From contig JAMCTV010000159.1 of NCBI GenBank assembly GCA_023381235.1, positions 1 through 17,506 of the forward strand: a stretch of 17,506 nt of DNA. The letters run 5' to 3'. Positions 16,807-17,506 of the stretch are shown one piece after another. The notes beneath the pieces were generated by a model. The model was not told the DNA's origin. It did not search any database and was given only the letters and a program-made list of their open reading frames with translations. How positions within the stretch are numbered: the first letter of the stretch is position 1; each line of letters begins with the position of its first letter. The stretch comes from Gammaproteobacteria bacterium (GTDB lineage: Bacteria > Pseudomonadota > Gammaproteobacteria > SURF-13). Made by a program: the position numbers and the translations under genes.

Positions 16807-16831
16807 ATTATACCCGATCTTGCGGTGAGCG
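16807..16831 (-). promoter_or_regulatory. Possible panD promoter with overlapping hairpin
   Basis: A perfect TATAAT lies on the minus strand (16807-16812). The best -35 (TTGCGG) is 19 bases upstream and matches only 3 of 6 positions. The same stretch holds the 7-base inverted repeat CTTGCGG/CCGCAAG just after panC, which could instead affect read-through. Confidence 0.3.
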
Positions 16832-16849
16832 CCGCAAGCCTGTTTTGGG

Positions 16850-17506
16850 CTATGCCAGAGGGACTGCGCGCACGTTGTCTATCAGGCGCGCCCGGCCCAG
16901 CCAGGCGGCGGCGAGGATGACGAGATCGGTGTCGCTGGGCGCGGCGGGGGAGAGGTCGTGCGCGCGGCGCACGCTGAAATAGTCCGGCCGGAATCCGGCC
17001 TGTTGCAGGCTGAGCAGGGCATCATTCTCAAGCGACGGGTAGTCACGCGTCCCGCTTTCGATACGGTTTTTGGCGCGGGAGAGCGTCTGGTAGAGCAGCG
17101 GCGCGCGGGCGCGTTCCGCCGGGCTGAGGTATTGGTTACGCGAACTCATGGCCAGGCCGTCGGCCTCGCGCACCGTGGGCAGGCCGATGATCTCGATGGG
17201 CAGGGCAAGGTCGCTCACCATGCGGCGGATGACGAGCAGTTGCTGGTAGTCCTTTTCGCCGAACAGGGCAAGATCGGGCTGCACGATGTTGAACAGTTTA
17301 TTCACAACGGTCGCCACGCCACGGAAGTGGCCGGGGCGGTGGGCTCCGCACAGAATGTCCGATAATCCCGGCACCTCGACCTTGGTCGTGGCCTCCATGC
17401 TCTGCGGGTATATTTCGGTCACATCGGGAAAAAGCAGGATATCGGTGCTATTTTCTTCTAAAATTCGGTTATCTTCTTCAAACGTGCGCGGATAGCTGGA
17501 GTGCGT
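16850..17506 (-). CDS. panC: Pantothenate synthetase, N-terminus cut by window edge
   Basis: PanC joins pantoate and beta-alanine with ATP to form pantothenate. The 218 residues present (plus stop) enter at the right edge reading SYPRTFEEDNRILEE. They continue through EIYPQSM, the motif HRPGHFRGVATVVNKLFN, then QPDLALFGEKDYQQL and the KMSKS-like region GLAMSSRNQYLSP. All match the family. Full-length PanC is about 280 residues, so roughly 60-65 N-terminal residues, including the HIGH-like region, lie outside the window. An in-frame ATG at 17422 is internal and is not the start. The gene ends in TAG, 173 bases before panD, its pathway partner. Confidence 0.95.
   Translation of the reverse strand, partial: THSSYPRTFEEDNRILEENSTDILLFPDVTEIYPQSMEATTKVEVPGLSDILCGAHRPGHFRGVATVVNKLFNIVQPDLALFGEKDYQQLLVIRRMVSDLALPIEIIGLPTVREADGLAMSSRNQYLSPAERARAPLLYQTLSRAKNRIESGTRDYPSLENDALLSLQQAGFRPDYFSVRRAHDLSPAAPSDTDLVILAAAWLGRARLIDNVRAVPLA

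Noticed and set aside
16850..17422. Complete short panC starting at the ATG at 17422
   Set aside because: The same frame continues upstream to the window edge with PanC-like sequence (YPRTFEED), so the gene is only cut by the window.

Overview
The window looks like a chromosomal segment of a moderately GC-rich gammaproteobacterium. This rests on the housekeeping proteins: a PEP carboxylase with a bacterial-type C-terminus, ComEC and a DUF2062 protein of proteobacterial type, a short-form 6-phosphogluconate dehydrogenase, and palindromic repeats of the REP type. The genus cannot be told from the sequence alone. No rRNA, tRNA, CRISPR array, integrase or transposase was seen. No gene-free stretch exceeds 300 bases.

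Left part (1-5177): a minus-strand comEC cut by the window edge, a divergent DUF2062 membrane protein, a minus-strand trxB whose stop overlaps the DUF2062 stop, and a plus-strand APC-family amino acid permease. Next (5196-5661) comes a hicAB toxin-antitoxin pair in which the toxin gene is broken by a nonsense codon and a one-base frameshift while the antitoxin stays open.

Central part (5678-14185): a carbohydrate block. gnd, zwf and pgi form a tight minus-strand operon (4-base gnd/zwf overlap, about 35-base zwf/pgi overlap) that links glucose-6-P/fructose-6-P interconversion to the oxidative pentose phosphate route. Divergent from it are glgA (glycogen synthase), then ppc (anaplerotic PEP carboxylase) with its own likely promoter over the glgA stop codon. 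No 6-phosphogluconolactonase gene is present.

Right part (14186-16295): an accessory strip between the 3' ends of ppc and panD. It holds five short minus-strand genes: an exported adhesin-E-like protein, an intact hicA-hicB pair, a TfoX N-domain protein and a stand-alone GIY-YIG protein. These alternate with six palindromic repeats of three families. Same-family repeats bracket three of the modules, and three of the genes have their stop codon inside a repeat. This is the most unusual feature of the window.

Right edge (16296-17506): panD and the C-terminal 219 residues of panC, two pantothenate (coenzyme A precursor) enzymes on the minus strand. They are separated by a spacer with C/T-rich hairpins and a possible panD promoter.
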